Shown here: positions 23,728 to 36,228 of the stretch, one piece after another
Numbering within the stretch: position 1 is the first letter of the stretch
Layout of the letters: each line of letters opens with the position of its first letter
Assembly (NCBI RefSeq): GCF_018294505.1
Contig: NC_057813.1
Coordinates: 313,424,900-313,488,899 of the forward strand
Source of the DNA: Triticum aestivum
Lineage: Eukaryota > Streptophyta > Magnoliopsida > Poales > Poaceae
Length of the DNA: 64,000 bases
Direction: 5' to 3'
Program-made: the position numbers and the translations under genes
The notes under the pieces: generated by a model
What the model was told of the DNA's origin: nothing
What the model saw: the letters and a program-made list of their open reading frames with translations, nothing else
Databases searched by the model: none

Positions 23728-24094
23728 TGTCGGTGCAACAGACCCTGGCCCTGTCGCCCTAACCGTGCACATGCACAAGATCAAGATTGAAGTATCAGAC
23801 CAAGATGAAGAAGGGACCAAGAGACTCCAAGAACCAACAAGCAGACCAGAGGGACAAAGACCAAGCCAGAAAAACAAGATATCTGCAGGAAAGAAGCCTC
23901 CATTGTCGGGCATGCCAGCCCGGCAAGGGGCGAGGCCACCCTAGAAGAAGATGACCAAGGCGTCCCGGCAAGGCCTGCTGGGACCTGTGGAGGCCAGATC
24001 GCCCCACCAACCGCTCCACCATGACTCACGTCATTGATCAGTGTGGTGTCAAGCCGCAAAATGATTAAGTGGCAGCCATTTGCCACATGGTGGC
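23728..24094 (+). repeat. B 5' LTR, left part
   Basis: It starts TGTCGGTGCAACAGACC and matches 42739 onward. It is cut at 24094 by A2; the rest follows at 32901. Confidence 0.88.
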
Positions 24095-24575
24095 TGAGGG
24101 AGTCCTGGATAAGGGGGTATCCGGATAGCCGGACTATATACATCGTCCGGACTATAGAAGCGTCAAGATACAAGACTCAAGACTTCGGCTCGTGTCCGGA
24201 TGGGACTCTCCTTTGCATGGAAGACAAGCTTGGCGATCCGGATATTATGTTTCCTTCCTTGTAAACCGACTCCATGTAAACCCTAGCTCTCCGGTGTCTA
24301 TATAAACCGGAGAGCATGGTCCTTAGAAGGCCGATCACAATTACAATCATACCATCAGAGGCTAGCTCTTAGGGTTTAGCCTCTACGATCTCGTGGTAGA
24401 TCTACTCTTGTATTCCACATATCTTCAATATTAATCAAGAAGGAAGTAGGGTTTTACCTCCATCGAGAGGGCCCGAACCTGGGTAAACATTGTGTCTGTT
24501 GCTTCCTGTTACCATCAACCTAAGACGCATAGATCGGGACCCCCTACTCGAGATCCGCCAGTTTTGACACCGACA
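24095..24575 (+). repeat. A2 5' LTR (481 bp)
   Basis: TGAGGGAGTCC to GACACCGACA, with the TATA box CTATATAAA at 24298-24306. The following TTGGTGCTTTCATTGAGAG is where a primer-binding site should be; I cannot match it to a tRNA. Confidence 0.95.
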
Positions 24576-24601
24576 TTGGTGCTTTCATTGAGAGTTCCTC
24601 T

Positions 24602-27600
24602 ATGTCATCGCTTCGCGGCTTAATGGCATCTTCAATCGTCAACAACACGGTCCAGGGTCAGACATTTTCCCCCGGACAGATCTTTGTGTTCGGTGGCTTT
24701 GCACTGCGGGCCAATTCGCTTGGCCAGTTGGAGCAGATTGACAGCTTTGCCCCTGGCCACTAGATCAGGTTCGGAAACTTGAACTACACGGCAGGTGTCC
24801 GCAGAGACTTGATTTTCGACGGATTCGAGCCTGCGCCAGGAGTGCCGGATAGCCACGACGAGCACGGCCTAGACCTGTTATCGGACAGTGCCCGGGACAT
24901 CATCCCCGAAGCAGCCTTGGATCTAAATCCAGGACAGGTTGCGTTGCCTATGGACGAAGGGCTGGACCCCGCTCCGCAGGCCGCAGACTTATCGGCGGTG
25001 GAGCCGAATACGGGTCCCACCTTTGTGGAGGCCTGTAACCCCAGACCCCCGGACTCATATCCGGCTGTTGGTCCTGTTCCGCTCACTCTCGAGCCAGCCG
25101 AGCCAGGTTGGGCTCCGGTAATGGAGTTTACCGTTGCGGACATCTTTCAGCACTCGCCCTTTGGCGACATGCTGAACTCCTTGAAGTCTCTCTCTTTGTC
25201 TGGAGACTCTGGGCCGGACTATGTCCAGCCCGAGTGGGAAGCAGGCGATGAAGGAATTCGGCGCCCACCCACCACCCACTTCATTGCTACGATCGAAGAA
25301 TTAACCGACGTACTTGACTCCAAAGACATCGACGGTATGGACGATGATGCAGGAGAGGCTCCAGAATCCCTGGAGCGCGGGACTACTACCTTGTCACACG
25401 ATATATACATGGTAGATATGCCCAATAAGGACGGCAACCCGGACGATAAAACACCTGGGCAAAAGCCAAAGAGGCGGCACAGACGCCGCTTAAAATCCAG
25501 CAACGGCAAAAATAGCGACAAGAGCGCAAGAAGGGTTGACATACCCGCAAACTCCGAAAACAATAATGACCACATGGACCCAGCGATGGAGCAGGACGAG
25601 CCAGGTCATGCCAAATCAAGTTCGGAGCAAATAAACGATCACAATGATACGGAGGGACGAGCTCAGGATGCCGCCCCAGAACAGGAAGACAGTCCGGACA
25701 ACGATGCATTCATCATCCCAGACTAACAAGTGGAACGAGACAACCTCCACAGAAAGCTTATGGCCACCGCAAGAAGTCTAGAAAAGCAGAAGCAACGGCT
25801 CAAGGCCGCACAGGCAAAGCTAAGTCGTAGATGGAATAAAGTGCTAGACACTGAAGAAAGATATGGCGATGACCGCCATACGAAAAGCTATCCGAAGCGG
25901 AAGCTACTGCCAGAATTCGACGATGCGGCCGTTCCACCAAAAGAAAATTCGACCAAGAAACCAGACGTACCGCCTCACAACCATAACAGAGCGGCTGTGG
26001 ACACTGCGCACGATCCACGCGAGCATCCGGATAAAAAGACCGGTGCAGGCAGGTCCATATATGGATCTAGAAGACACACCCCAGCGCAGGACTATGGTCA
26101 CCCAAACGCTCATAAAAGCCAGATACCAGTTCGGAATCAACCCCGGACACAACAACAGCCGACTACATGCCACAATGTGTCCAAATACAGAGGGGTCCTC
26201 ACCCTGTGTGCTTAACCGAAGAAGTACTGGATCATGAATTCCCACAAGGCTTTAAACCTGTGAACTTAGAAGCATACGACGGCACGACAGACAAAGGGGT
26301 CTGGATCGAGGATTTTATCCTGCATATTCACATGGCTCGTGGGGATGACCTCCACGCAATCAAATACCTTCCCCTCAAGTTGAAGGGATCAGCTCGACCC
26401 TGGTTGAAAAGCCTCCCCGAAAACTCAATTGGGAGTTGGGAGGAACTCGAAGATGCTTTCAGGGCCAATTTTCAAGGGACTTATGTCCGGCCTCCGGATG
26501 CAGACGATCTAAGTCACATAATCCAGCAGCCCGGAGAGTCCGCCCGCAAGCTTTGGAATAGATTCCTCACTATGAAGAATCAAATTGTCGACTGTCCGGG
26601 CGCCGAAGCCTTAGCGGCTTTCAAACACAGCATCCATGACGAATGGCTCGCCCGGCACCTCGACCAAGAAAAGCCAAGGACAATGGCAGCCTTAACAAGC
26701 CTTATGACCCGCTTTTGCGCGGGCGAGGATAGCTGGTTGGCCCGTAAAGGCACCAGCGACCCCAGCACCTCCGAACTAAGGGATGGCAACGGTAAGCCAC
26801 GGCGTAATAAAAACAAACGCCAAAACAAGGAAGAGAGCCCGGATAACACGACAGTTAATGCCGGATTTAGGGGATCTCAACCTGATCAGAGAAATAAGCC
26901 ATTCAAAGGCACTAAAGACGGACCGACCGGTCTGAACAGAGTCCTGGACAGACTATGCCAAATTCATGGCACCCCAGAAAAACCTGCGAACCACACCCAT
27001 AGAGAGTGCTGGGTCTTCAAGCAGGCCGGCAAATTAAATGTCGAACACAAGGGGAGGGGCACACCAAGCGAGGACGAGGATGAACCTCACCAGCCGAACA
27101 CTGGGGTACAGGAAAAATTCCCGCCAGAGGATAAAATAGTAAACATGATCCACGCGACCCACACATCCACGAGAGGGCATAAATGCGCGCCCATAGAAGC
27201 GCACGATGTAGAGCCCGTCGTACCCACATCTCACTATTGGATGTCTCTTCCGATCACTTTCGATCACATGGACCGCCGAACTAGTATTCGGCGCGGAGGA
27301 TCACAGGCCTTGGTGCTTGACCCACTAATCGACAGATACCGTCTCACACGTGTCCTCATGGACGGCGACAGTGGTCTCAATTTAATATACGAGGACACTG
27401 TCCGTAGAATGGGGATAGACCCATCCAGAATTAAACACAGCAACACCACCTTTGAAGGGGTGATACTAGGCGTTGCAGCCTGCGCCAGGGGCGAAGTCGT
27501 GCTGGAAGTAACATTCGGCTCCCCAGGCAACTCCGGAAGCGAAGAGCTGCTCTTCACTGTCGCACCCTTCCAAAGCAGCTATCACACATTGCTAGGAAGA

Positions 27601-27750
27601 GCGGCCTTCGCCCGCTTCAACGCATTGCCGCACTATGGCCACCTTACACTCAAGAAACTCGGTCCCCGTGGGGTCATCACCGTTAGCGGAATCATAAAGT
27701 GCCCTTCACGCGCAGAGGAATATGCCACGCCCCTTGCGGACGGACTATAA
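24602..27750 (+). pseudogene. A2 gag-protease
   Basis: An ATG at 24602 opens a frame (MSSLRGLMASS) that has a TAG at 24761 and a TAA at 25724, then shifts frame near 26170-26215. The acidic N-terminal part (24779-25726) and a short coiled coil (25740-25850) precede the Gag core in 26167-27750: YDGTTDKGVWIEDFILHIHM, PLKLKGSARPWLKSLPENS, YVRPPDADDLSHIIQQPGES. A CQIHGTPEKPANHTHREC zinc-like segment and the protease (VLMDGDSGLNLIY, LLGRAAFARFNALPHYG) follow. The catalytic DGG reads DGD here (A1 and C have DGG), which should harm activity. Confidence 0.88.
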
Positions 27751-28972
27751 GCGGCCTCCAGTTTTAGAAAACATGATTGGTCATTACGACCACAGACACG
27801 GTTAGACGAGTCCGGTAGCCCGGATAAATTCAAACAGGGCACTATTTATGTAATCCCATAAGGGAAAACAGAGGCTGTATGTATTCAATACATCCCCACG
27901 CTTGGCTCGACCTTATTGGCAGGCCAACAACTTACACTCTTATTATTAATCGCATACTTACGTTGCACCCTCCTACGAGTTTTTCCTTTTTACAGACAAT
28001 GTTCGCGCGATACCCTTCCAGGATATGGCACAACGGAGACAAAGGTGCAGACGTGTAGCAGGGCCCCGTGCAACAGGTTTCTTTTGAGATTAAGTCCTTG
28101 TGTAAACCTTTTCTACTGCCTCTTGTTGTTTAACCATCCCATGGGTTCTATACCCACAGAGGATACTGCCATTTTTGGCATTTGGCCACGGCATACTAAA
28201 TTGCACGTACCTAGAAATAAAGGGCTTCAAATAGGCTCTTGTCAGCCTATCTTCTTTTACAAAAGACCGAATACCCTCGGGAGTGTTCGGCGTCACGAGT
28301 TTGGCCGTATATGCATCAGCTCCGAATCATGTCTTTGGTCAAAATGTTGGGTTTGCCCGGCTCCTAGGTTTGCCGCCTTACGTTCCGCTATCATCCGGCT
28401 AAGGCAGGCCAAAGGAGAACTACTGCGATTGTGCCCTGGTTATTTCGGATGAGCGCCTCAGTAGAGAAAGCCGAAAACTGACCGTCATGATAGAGCGAGA
28501 GACAGTTCAACCACTCGAAGACTCACTGGAATCCCTAAAGATTCCTCCGCCTTAACGAAGGGGCCGTTTCCCAGCCATGTACACACGCGCCCATATTCAT
28601 ATGCACATGGAGGTACCAGGGGCTACATGGTAGCCCCACCATTAGACTCCCATGGCTAAGCAAAAGTGTTACAGCTATATAGTCCGGTTGCCTAGTTCGG
28701 CGTGCGATCACATCCTTAACAGACCAAGATGTTGGATCAAGTGTGATTATGCATATTTTTTCACCAACACCCCCGCATTGTCCGTGAGGGGGCTGAAGCC
28801 AACGACTGCTATCTTTCATACTACTTATACATATAAGAATAGCCGCAAAGGGAGGACAATCATACTTCCGGGCAAAAGTATAAACATAGCCTCATAATTA
28901 AACTAAACATTGTTTTCTACAATGATTCGACTTATCACTCGAATAAAACACTCTTCGAGCACCGCGCGTCTA
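27751..28972. other. A2 spacer in place of pol
   Basis: This is the place where autonomous gypsy elements carry RT and integrase. No such blocks are visible in any frame. It shares segments with the A1 spacer (1167-2352). Confidence 0.65.
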
Positions 28973-31881
28973 TCAGGCGGGCACCTTCTGTGACTTGCGC
29001 CAAGTAGTGCTCAGCCGGATGTTGGCATCCCGCGGATCCTGGCTCGCTATTACAGTGGCCTCCATATGCGTCCAGTAGGCTTTAACGCGGGCTAGAGCCA
29101 TCCGCGCACCCTCTATGCACACCGACCTTCTCAGGGCATCAATCCAGGACACGGCTCCAAGGAATTGTTGCACAAAACCAAAGTAGTTGCCCGGCTTAGG
29201 CCCCTTTGGCCAAAGATGGTCTATCACAGACTGCATTGCAAGTCCAGACAGCCTGTGGAGCTCCGCCATAGCAGCTACCTTCTCATTCAGTGGCAGCGGG
29301 CGAGTGGGAGCATTAAACTGCGACCAGAAAAGCTTCTCCACTTCTTCATCGCCTTGACCCTCGAAGAACTTGACAGCGTCACCTGTACTATTCGCCAAGT
29401 CCGCATATGCGTCCGCAGGACTCATGTGACCCGCCAAGGGAGCATACTTCGGATCCAAGAACTTCGTCCGCAGTAAGTATGAGCCCCCAGCCACGATTTT
29501 GTCAGCTTGTTGGAGCTCCTCCCGCATACTTCGGATCTCGGTCCGCATCTCCTTGGCGGCATTACGTGCCTTATTCTCCTTTTCAAGGAGTGCGTACCAG
29601 TCGGCGGTATTTTTTAACTCTTCATCCATTTCGACTATCTTTTCCTCACTTCGGCGACGAGCAGCATGTTCGGCTCTCAACTCTTCGTCCGCCTTTAGGG
29701 AAACCGCATTGCTAGCCCGAGCTTGTTCCTTGGCTTGAGCAAGTTCCGCCCTCAGGGCCTCCACGGCAGCAGCACCATCTGCAGTGCCAATGCATTCCAT
29801 TAATAGTATGCCTCTTTGGCATTTTCCTATACATTATAATAAAAACGAAGCACATACACTGGGACTCCTCAAGCCGTTTATTCACCAGCACGATATCGGC
29901 ATCCATGGATCCGATTGGCCTCCTTAGCTTGGCAACTTCAACAGACTGGTCGGCTGCCAGATCCTTGTATACCTGCGCACATGTACGACGCAGCCATTAG
30001 TATATGATCCCCCGTTTGCCGCCTATGGCGGGCAACCAGAGTCTCAGGGGCTACTATCTACAGGGAGCACACCTAGCGCGTGCTTGATAACCAAAAAGTT
30101 GTGCATTTTTCACTACATACCTCAAAGCCTTTGAGCGGGCTTGTAAATGCCTCATTCAAGCCGCTGGTAGCGGATGAAATCTTCGTGAGCACCGTGCTCA
30201 TTAAAGAGCGGTGCTCCTCCGAGAGCGCGGCTCGCTCCAGACAGCCCGTCAGTATGTCCGGCCGGACACTAAACTGCGTCGGACCCTTCTCATTGCCCCC
30301 CATGGGAGCCAGATGCTCCGGGCTTAGGGCGGGTGACGTACTAGCCTCCGGCTTCGGTATATCCGGACTCCTCTGTGACGACACCTCCGTGTCGTCCGCC
30401 TCATGAGGCGGAGAGTGGGGTGGGGTTTCACTCTCCATCATCTCTAGACGAAAGTCCCCTGAAGACGAACTCTGTTGAGAAGAGCAGCTCACCGGACTAC
30501 AAAAAACGAAGTCCTTGTTATGGATCTCAGAGTAACATCTCACCTTCGAATAAATGAATGACTTACGGCTCGTTGGAGGGCTGGCCCGTTGGTGGGCATG
30601 GCATGGTGAGGGCGCCCGTCGCGGCAGAGCCCCTTGGTGATGTTTTCTTCCCTTGTTTGGGCGCCTCCGCCTCCAAATCTTCGGAGGTGGCCCTCTTCTT
30701 CCCGCGTGGGGGGGAGGCTTTGACCTTCCCTTCCCAACTATCCTCCATAGGAGGGTTAGCAATTTCCCCGGTCTGGATGCGCAGCGCATGAAGTTTAGCT
30801 TCACTGCCCTTTCCTTCCCTTTTCCCTGAAGGGATTTTGCTGAGCGCCCGGTCCAGCATCTTCGCAATGGTGGGACCAGGCGAGCCTTCAGGAAGTGGTG
30901 CCGGACACCTGATTCTCTTCGCCTTGTCAAGCCATGCCTGGCTGCGGAGGGAATGTTAGAATAATAATCATGATAAATATAAATAAAGAGTCCAACTTTA
31001 AGGTTACTTACTTGGGCATCTAGGCGATTGCAGCTTAGGCCCGCATTCTCAGTGGTGTCCGGACACTTTGCTTGTGGTACAGAGAATAATTTACACATTC
31101 CTTCAAGCGTCAGGCCGAAGAAGTACTTAATAGTCCGCGGACCCTCCGGATTAAACTCCCACATGCGGAGAGGCCGGCGTTTGCATGGCAATATCCACCG
31201 GACTAGCATTACTTGAATTATGCTGACAAGATTTATGTCCCTCCTAATAAGCTCCCGGATGCGACTCTGCAGTTCTGGTACATCGCCAGCAGGCCCATAA
31301 CTCCGTCCCACATCGGTCCAAGACGCCAACTGTGATGGAGGGCCTGAGCGGAACTCAGTGACAGCTACCCGCTTTGTGCCTCTGGGAGCGGTGACATAGA
31401 ACCATCTCCGTTGCCATACGTTGAACACTTCCAGAAAAGAACCCTCTGGCCATGGGGCATCGGTGTTCCTGCTTATTATGGCGCCTCCGCACTCCGCATG
31501 TTGCCCCTCGATCATCTTTGGCTTCACATTGAAGATCTTTAGCCATAAGCCGAAGTGTGGGTTGACGTGGAGAAACGCCTCGCACACGATAATGAAAGAC
31601 GAGATATGGAGGATGGCGTCTGGAGCTAGATCATGGAAATCCAAGCCATAATAGAACATGAGCCCCCTCACAAAGGGGTCGAGGGTGAGGCCTAGGCCTC
31701 GAAGGAAGTGAGGAGTGAACACGACGCTCTCATTGGGCTCCGGCGTGGGGATGATTTGCCCCGGAGCAGGAAGCCTGTGCTGGATATCAGCAGTCAGGTA
31801 TCCAACCTCCCTCAGCTTCGCAATATCCTCCTCCTGAATCGAGGAGGCCACCCACTGGCCTGCTGCATTGGATCCGGACAT
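28973..31881 (-). CDS. Intact five-exon antisense gene (PF04195-like transposon protein)
   Basis: The ATG at 31881 (MSGSNAAGQWVASS) follows a TATA box by 100 bases. Exons on the minus strand: 31012-31881, 30567-30937, 30121-30496, 29858-29972 and 28973-29778. Introns start GT and end AG, and phases agree, giving 845 codons plus a stop with no interruption in my hand reading. Exon 1 holds the 'gypsy type transposon' domain: FLRGLGLTLDPFVRGLMFYY, AFLHVNPHFGLWLKIFNVKP, HAECGGAI, RRWFYVTAPRGTK. Exons 2 and 3 are basic and Ser/Pro-rich. Exon 5 begins with an Ala/Glu-rich coiled coil and ends with SVCIEGARMALARVKAYW. Function is unknown. The antisense introns survive transposition because the packaged RNA is the other strand. 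The exon model is mine and unproven. Confidence 0.72.
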
Positions 31882-31980
31882 ACTGGAGGATCTAGGGTGT
31901 TGGAGCTTAGGTTTTGAGCGATGGAGCTTGAGGTGCGAGAAGGAGCAGGAGAGGTGGAAACAAGGCTTAGGCCTTAACCC

Positions 31981-31990
31981 CTTTATAAAA
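31981..31990 (-). promoter_or_regulatory. TATA box of the A2 antisense gene
   Basis: On the minus strand it reads TTTTATAAAG, 100 bases upstream of the ATG at 31881. The same distance is seen in A1. Confidence 0.65.
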
Positions 31991-32414
31991 GGGATGAATA
32001 CCAAGAGTCCTCAGCGTGACCGCTTGAGACTTATCTAAAAAGAAACACAGGATTATACCAACAGTCGCCGTGGGGTCGCATATGCCCATATTGATGAAAG
32101 ATCCCGTATTAAGAGGGACACGATCTCTGCTTTGGCAGGAGGTGCCGATAAAACTGCCTCGCAACGCGAGTCGAGATGGAGCAGGAAACGCTGGTTCGTG
32201 TTGCACCAGGTCACGATGCAAGGGCACGACGTACGAAGATTGCCAGCAGAACGGATTTATGCTAAGGGTGCGTGAAGATCATCTTGCAGATCCGGACACA
32301 ACCTACGTGTTCGATAATCACCTTGGAGTATTCGGAGGAGGAACCCGCCTTGGAATGCCGAAGACAAGACTGCGCGTCGGACTCATCGTCATTGAAGCCT
32401 GGTTCAGGGGCTAC
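31991..32414. other. A2 region between antisense promoter and 3' LTR
   Basis: No coding sequence. It should hold the upstream elements of the antisense promoter. It ends with CAGGGGCTAC, the polypurine tract position, and matches the A1 stretch 5671-6089. Confidence 0.6.
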
Positions 32415-32895
32415 TAAGGGAGTTCTGGATAAGGGGGTATCCGGACAGCCGGACTATATACATCGTCCGGACTATAGAACCGTCAAGATACAAGACTCAA
32501 GACTTCGGCTCGTGTCCGGATGGGACTCTCCTTTGCGTGGAAGACAAGCTTGGTGATCCGGATATTATGTTTCCTTCCTTGTAAACCGACTCCATGTAAA
32601 CCCTTGCTCTCCGGTGTCTATATAAACCAGAGAGCATGTTCCTTAGAAGGCCGATCACAATTACAATCATACCATCATAGGCTAGCTCTTAGGGTCTAGC
32701 CTCTACGATCTCATGGTAGATCTAACCTTGTATTCCACATATCTTCAATATTAATCAAGCAGGAAGTAGGGTTTTACCTCCATTGAGAGGGCCTCAACCT
32801 GGGTAAACATTGTGTCCCTTGCTTCCTGTTACCATCAGCCTAAGACGCATAGATCGGGACCCCCTACCCGAGATCCGCCGGTTTTGACACCGACA
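32415..32895 (+). repeat. A2 3' LTR (481 bp)
   Basis: It begins TAAGGGAGTTC (TG mutated to TA) and ends GACACCGACA, with the TATA box at 32618-32626. GTGGC follows. Confidence 0.95.
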
Positions 32896-32900
32896 GTGGC

Positions 32901-33449
32901 CACTTCCCACCAAGAGAGCCTACAGACGACACCCATCCTATGACGTGTCAACCAAGCAGGCGTGGAGCTGGCAAGGTAGCCTGGCAAGCCTTGTCGGGCA
33001 ACCAACGACGTGACGGTAAGTGGTACATTAAAGGCACACTGTCAGCCTGCAGAGTTAGGTATGATAGCACTATTTGCTATCATATCAGTGTCGAATGTCT
33101 AATTTGCCACTGTGGTGACCCCTTAACCTATAAAAGGAGGCCCATGGAAATAGTTCCAAAGGTTGGAAAGTTATATCACTCGCACCCCCCTACACGTGTA
33201 GTCGTTGTTGCCCTGAGGCAACCCCTGTCGGGCAAGTGTATTACACATCACTATCACATTTCCACTATCCATCCACCAAAGCAGGAGTAGGGTTTTACGC
33301 CGCATAGCGGCCCAAACCTAGGTAAAACTACCCGTGTGATCTCTGTCATGATACCCCACATTGGCCTTCTCTTTGTGCAAGGCGACTCCCCCTGCCGAAC
33401 CAGCAAGGGGCCATCCTGGTCACATAGGTAGCCGTGGTTTCCCGTGACA
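32901..33449 (+). repeat. B 5' LTR, right part
   Basis: It continues the LTR from 24094 (CACTTCCCACCAAGAGAGCC) and ends CCCGTGACA. The TATA box CTATAAAAG is at 33128-33136. Confidence 0.9.
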
Positions 33450-33452
33450 TCT

Positions 33453-33473
33453 TTTGCGCGCCAGGTAGGGGGG
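33453..33473 (+). other. B primer-binding site
   Basis: TTTGCGCGCCAGGTAGGGGG follows the LTR end. It is close to TTTGGCGCGCCAGGTAGGGG of F2, so B and F probably use the same tRNA, which I do not assign. Confidence 0.6.
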
Positions 33474-33549
33474 TTGCTTATGCGAACCTGAAGACGTAAG
33501 CAGCGCGTCACCTTCATTGCCATCTGCATCTTCAACAGCGCCATCGACC

Positions 33550-35094
33550 ATGGCACCCAAGAAAAAACCAACTTCTTTGGCTCATCCACCTGCATCGAAG
33601 GCTCCGCCATCCGTGACATCCAACGCTGCGGGAGGCACAGAGACGCGCAGGGATGCGAATGCTACTCTGGACGTGGTCGGAGCAGGCAGCTCCACCACCA
33701 TTTCCCCCGCAGCCGAGCAAGATTAGGACATGCCAGAGGAGAAGAGCACCAGCAACACCTCGACGGCCGCACTCCGCTCGCCGACGGGCACAGCCACAAT
33801 GATGGCGCTTGGTCTGGGGCGAACCGACACCTCCGGCCATCCCTGCCGTAGGCGCGATCGACTTCATCATCATCTATGCCAAGCACAGCCTCAGAGGCCA
33901 TGGCGCGGGCTCAGCTGCTGCTAAGGTTTCCACCGGTGGCCGATAAGATGGACGAATGACGTGCCACCATGCAAATCCTGCTCGGTTTCATCGAAGAAGA
34001 GGGCTCGCGATGGGCTGGCCCGCCGTGACCTCCTTAAACGACGGCGATGACCCATGCTGCTGCCATACGGAGGGAGCCGTCCCCATGGTGCAGTCCCCGC
34101 AATGGCAGCCAGCACGGGTGCGACCAAATCAAGACCCCGATGACGTCTCAATGGCCTCCTCAAATCCCCGAGTACGTCCAGGCCAACGACGAACCCCGGA
34201 AGATAGGCGGAGAGGAGACGTCTGCATCGTCGAGCAGCACCACGGCGACCTCCTCCGAGCCAACAAGTGCGACAACCCCGACATCGACGAGCCCGCGCTA
34301 GGTGTTGGCGGGTCCCTGCCTTTCAAGGTTGGTTGCCCTGCCTTCACCCGTGAGCTGAAGCAAGTCCGTTGGCCGTCTGTTCGCACGTTCAAGCCAGAGA
34401 TACCTGAGAAGTACGACGGAATGCTAAACTCGGTAGAGTTCCTGAGCATCTACACCATCTTTGTTCAGGCTGCCGGGGGAAGGGGGGGAAGGTGTTCGCC
34501 AAATACTTCGCATTGGCCCTCAAGTCCAAAGTGAGGTGTTGGCTGATGCACCTACCGGAGAACTCTATTTCGTCATGGGCAGACATGTGCCACGAGTTCA
34601 TCGGTGCTTTCCCAGCAATCTGCAACTTCTCTAGTGGAAGGACGGAGAGACCCTCCGTAAGTATTTACAGAGATTCAGCAAAGTTCATAGAAATATTCCA
34701 AATATCCATCCATCAGCCGTGATAGCTGCCTTCCAGTCCAATGTGTGCAACTCCGGATCCGTTCCAAGATGAACGTGTGGTTGCCCAAGACTATGAAGGA
34801 GCTGTACACCCTAGTGGATAAGTGTGCTCGGAAGGAAGGAAGTTGCCCGGAGAGGAAGATTGCATCATTGTTGATTCAGAGGATGACGATGAGTCCACCA
34901 GTCAGAAGAAGGGCAAGAAGCGCAGTATGAAGTGGAGAGATAAGGTAGTATTGACTGTCAAAGGGTTAGGCACCCCAAGTACCGGCAAGATCGCCAAGGC
35001 TGAGGCTCCCGGCAAGGTGGTTGTCGTGTGCACTGATTGCTGGGAAGCTGCGGCTGCCGAGAAGGCTCGAAAGGGCGATGGGCCGTACTAAAAG
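33550..35094 (+). pseudogene. B gag
   Basis: An ATG at 33550 (MAPKKKPTSLAHPP) starts the frame; a TAG at 33724-33726 and several shifts follow. The Gag core is recognisable: CPAFTRELKQVRWPSVRTFK, EKYDGMLNSVEFLSIYTIFV, FALALKSKVRCWLMHLPENS, ISSWADMCHEFIGAF and MKELYTLVDKCARKEG. Frameshifts lie near 34480, 34660-34730 and 34850. Distal to it, KIHQTKGHDLQECYQVEQLV (35094-35155) is a degenerate HxxxHxxxxC zinc segment. It would form the particle shell. Confidence 0.75.
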
Positions 35095-36228
35095 ATCCAT
35101 CAGACCAAAGGCCATGACCTTCAAGAATGCTATCAGGTTGAGCAACTAGTTAAGAGACAGAAAGCAGAGTATGAGAAGCATGATAAGGAAAAGGGTCAGA
35201 ATGTCGCTGGCGGTAAGGGCCGAGGTGATGAAGCAAATTGCCTCGGCAAACCCTTTTGAAGTAAAGGAAAACCCTCCAGGGACCAAGAGAAGGAAGCCTT
35301 TGATGATGAGAGTGATAGAGGGGATGAAGAGGAAACCAGTGAGAAAGAGTTTCAGAAGGCCACTGACGCCCTGTGCGTTGACGGGGGTGCATCTCTGCAC
35401 ACCTCCCACCGCCAGCTCAAGCAGTGGGCACGGGAAGTCAATGTCGTGGAACCAGCACCAGAGGCCCGGAAGCCGCTCTAATGGTCTCGTACACCCATCA
35501 TCTTTGATGAGGAGGATCACCCTTGCCGTACCACTGTGGTAGGGTGCCTGCCATTATTGGTTTCTCCAACAATTCGCAACCTCAAGGTCACGAAGATGCT
35601 GGTGGACGGCGGGGCCGGGCTAAATCTGATTACCCCTGCAGTTATCAGTAAGCTCCAGATAGCAGAGGAAGAGCTAGCGGTTACCAGCACATTTCAGGGA
35701 GTTAATCCCGGTAGAAGTCATCCTAAGGGAAAGATCACGTTGCTAGTAACATTTGGGGGAGAATTGAACTACCGGACTGAGAAGATTGTGTTTGACGTAG
35801 TTGATCTCCCCCTGCCGTATAATGGGATCCTTGGACACCCAGCCTTGGCTAAATTCATGGCTGCATCCCACTATGCCTACAACACCTTGAACATGCCTGG
35901 GCCACTAGGAGTCCTCACCATCCCATGAGATGAGAAAGATGCCATCATTTGTGTGTACAAGATGTACCGAGACGTGGTCGCGATAGAGGGAGCAACGGCA
36001 GTAGTTCCCGCCAAGGAAAGCAAAGGAAAGAAGAGGGATTGTAGGACCTCCAGCAATGAGTCCGGGAAGCGTCCCCCCAGTGAGTGCATGACACCCGTTG
36101 ACGACGTGCCGGAGTGTTCCAACATCAAGAGATCCAAGGTTGTTGCTCCACAAGTGAAAAAGGTCCCGGCAGGGCTAGCTAGATTTGATGGTAGTTTCAC
36201 TATCAGTGCCACCCTCGATGACAAATAG
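35095..36228 (+). pseudogene. B aspartic protease region
   Basis: After a linker with a premature stop near 35479, the protease has KMLVDGGAGLNLITPAVISK (about 35596-35655) and ILGHPALAKFMAASHYAYN (about 35829-35884). The catalytic Asp is kept. A TGA at 35926-35928 separates it from a Lys-rich linker that ends at a TAG at 36226-36228. Confidence 0.8.

Larger units (their letters stand above)
24095..32895 (+). mobile_element. A2: complete Fatima-like element in the B 5' LTR
   Basis: A full-length insertion with LTRs 24095-24575 and 32415-32895 (481 bp each) and a perfect TSD GTGGC (24090-24094 and 32896-32900). The plus strand carries gag-protease only; the minus strand carries a five-exon gene. 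No RT, RNase H or integrase is present, so it must depend on another element for mobility. By hand I count about 23 differences between its LTRs (about 4.8%). It is the youngest datable layer here because it sits in B, which sits in C. Confidence 0.95.
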
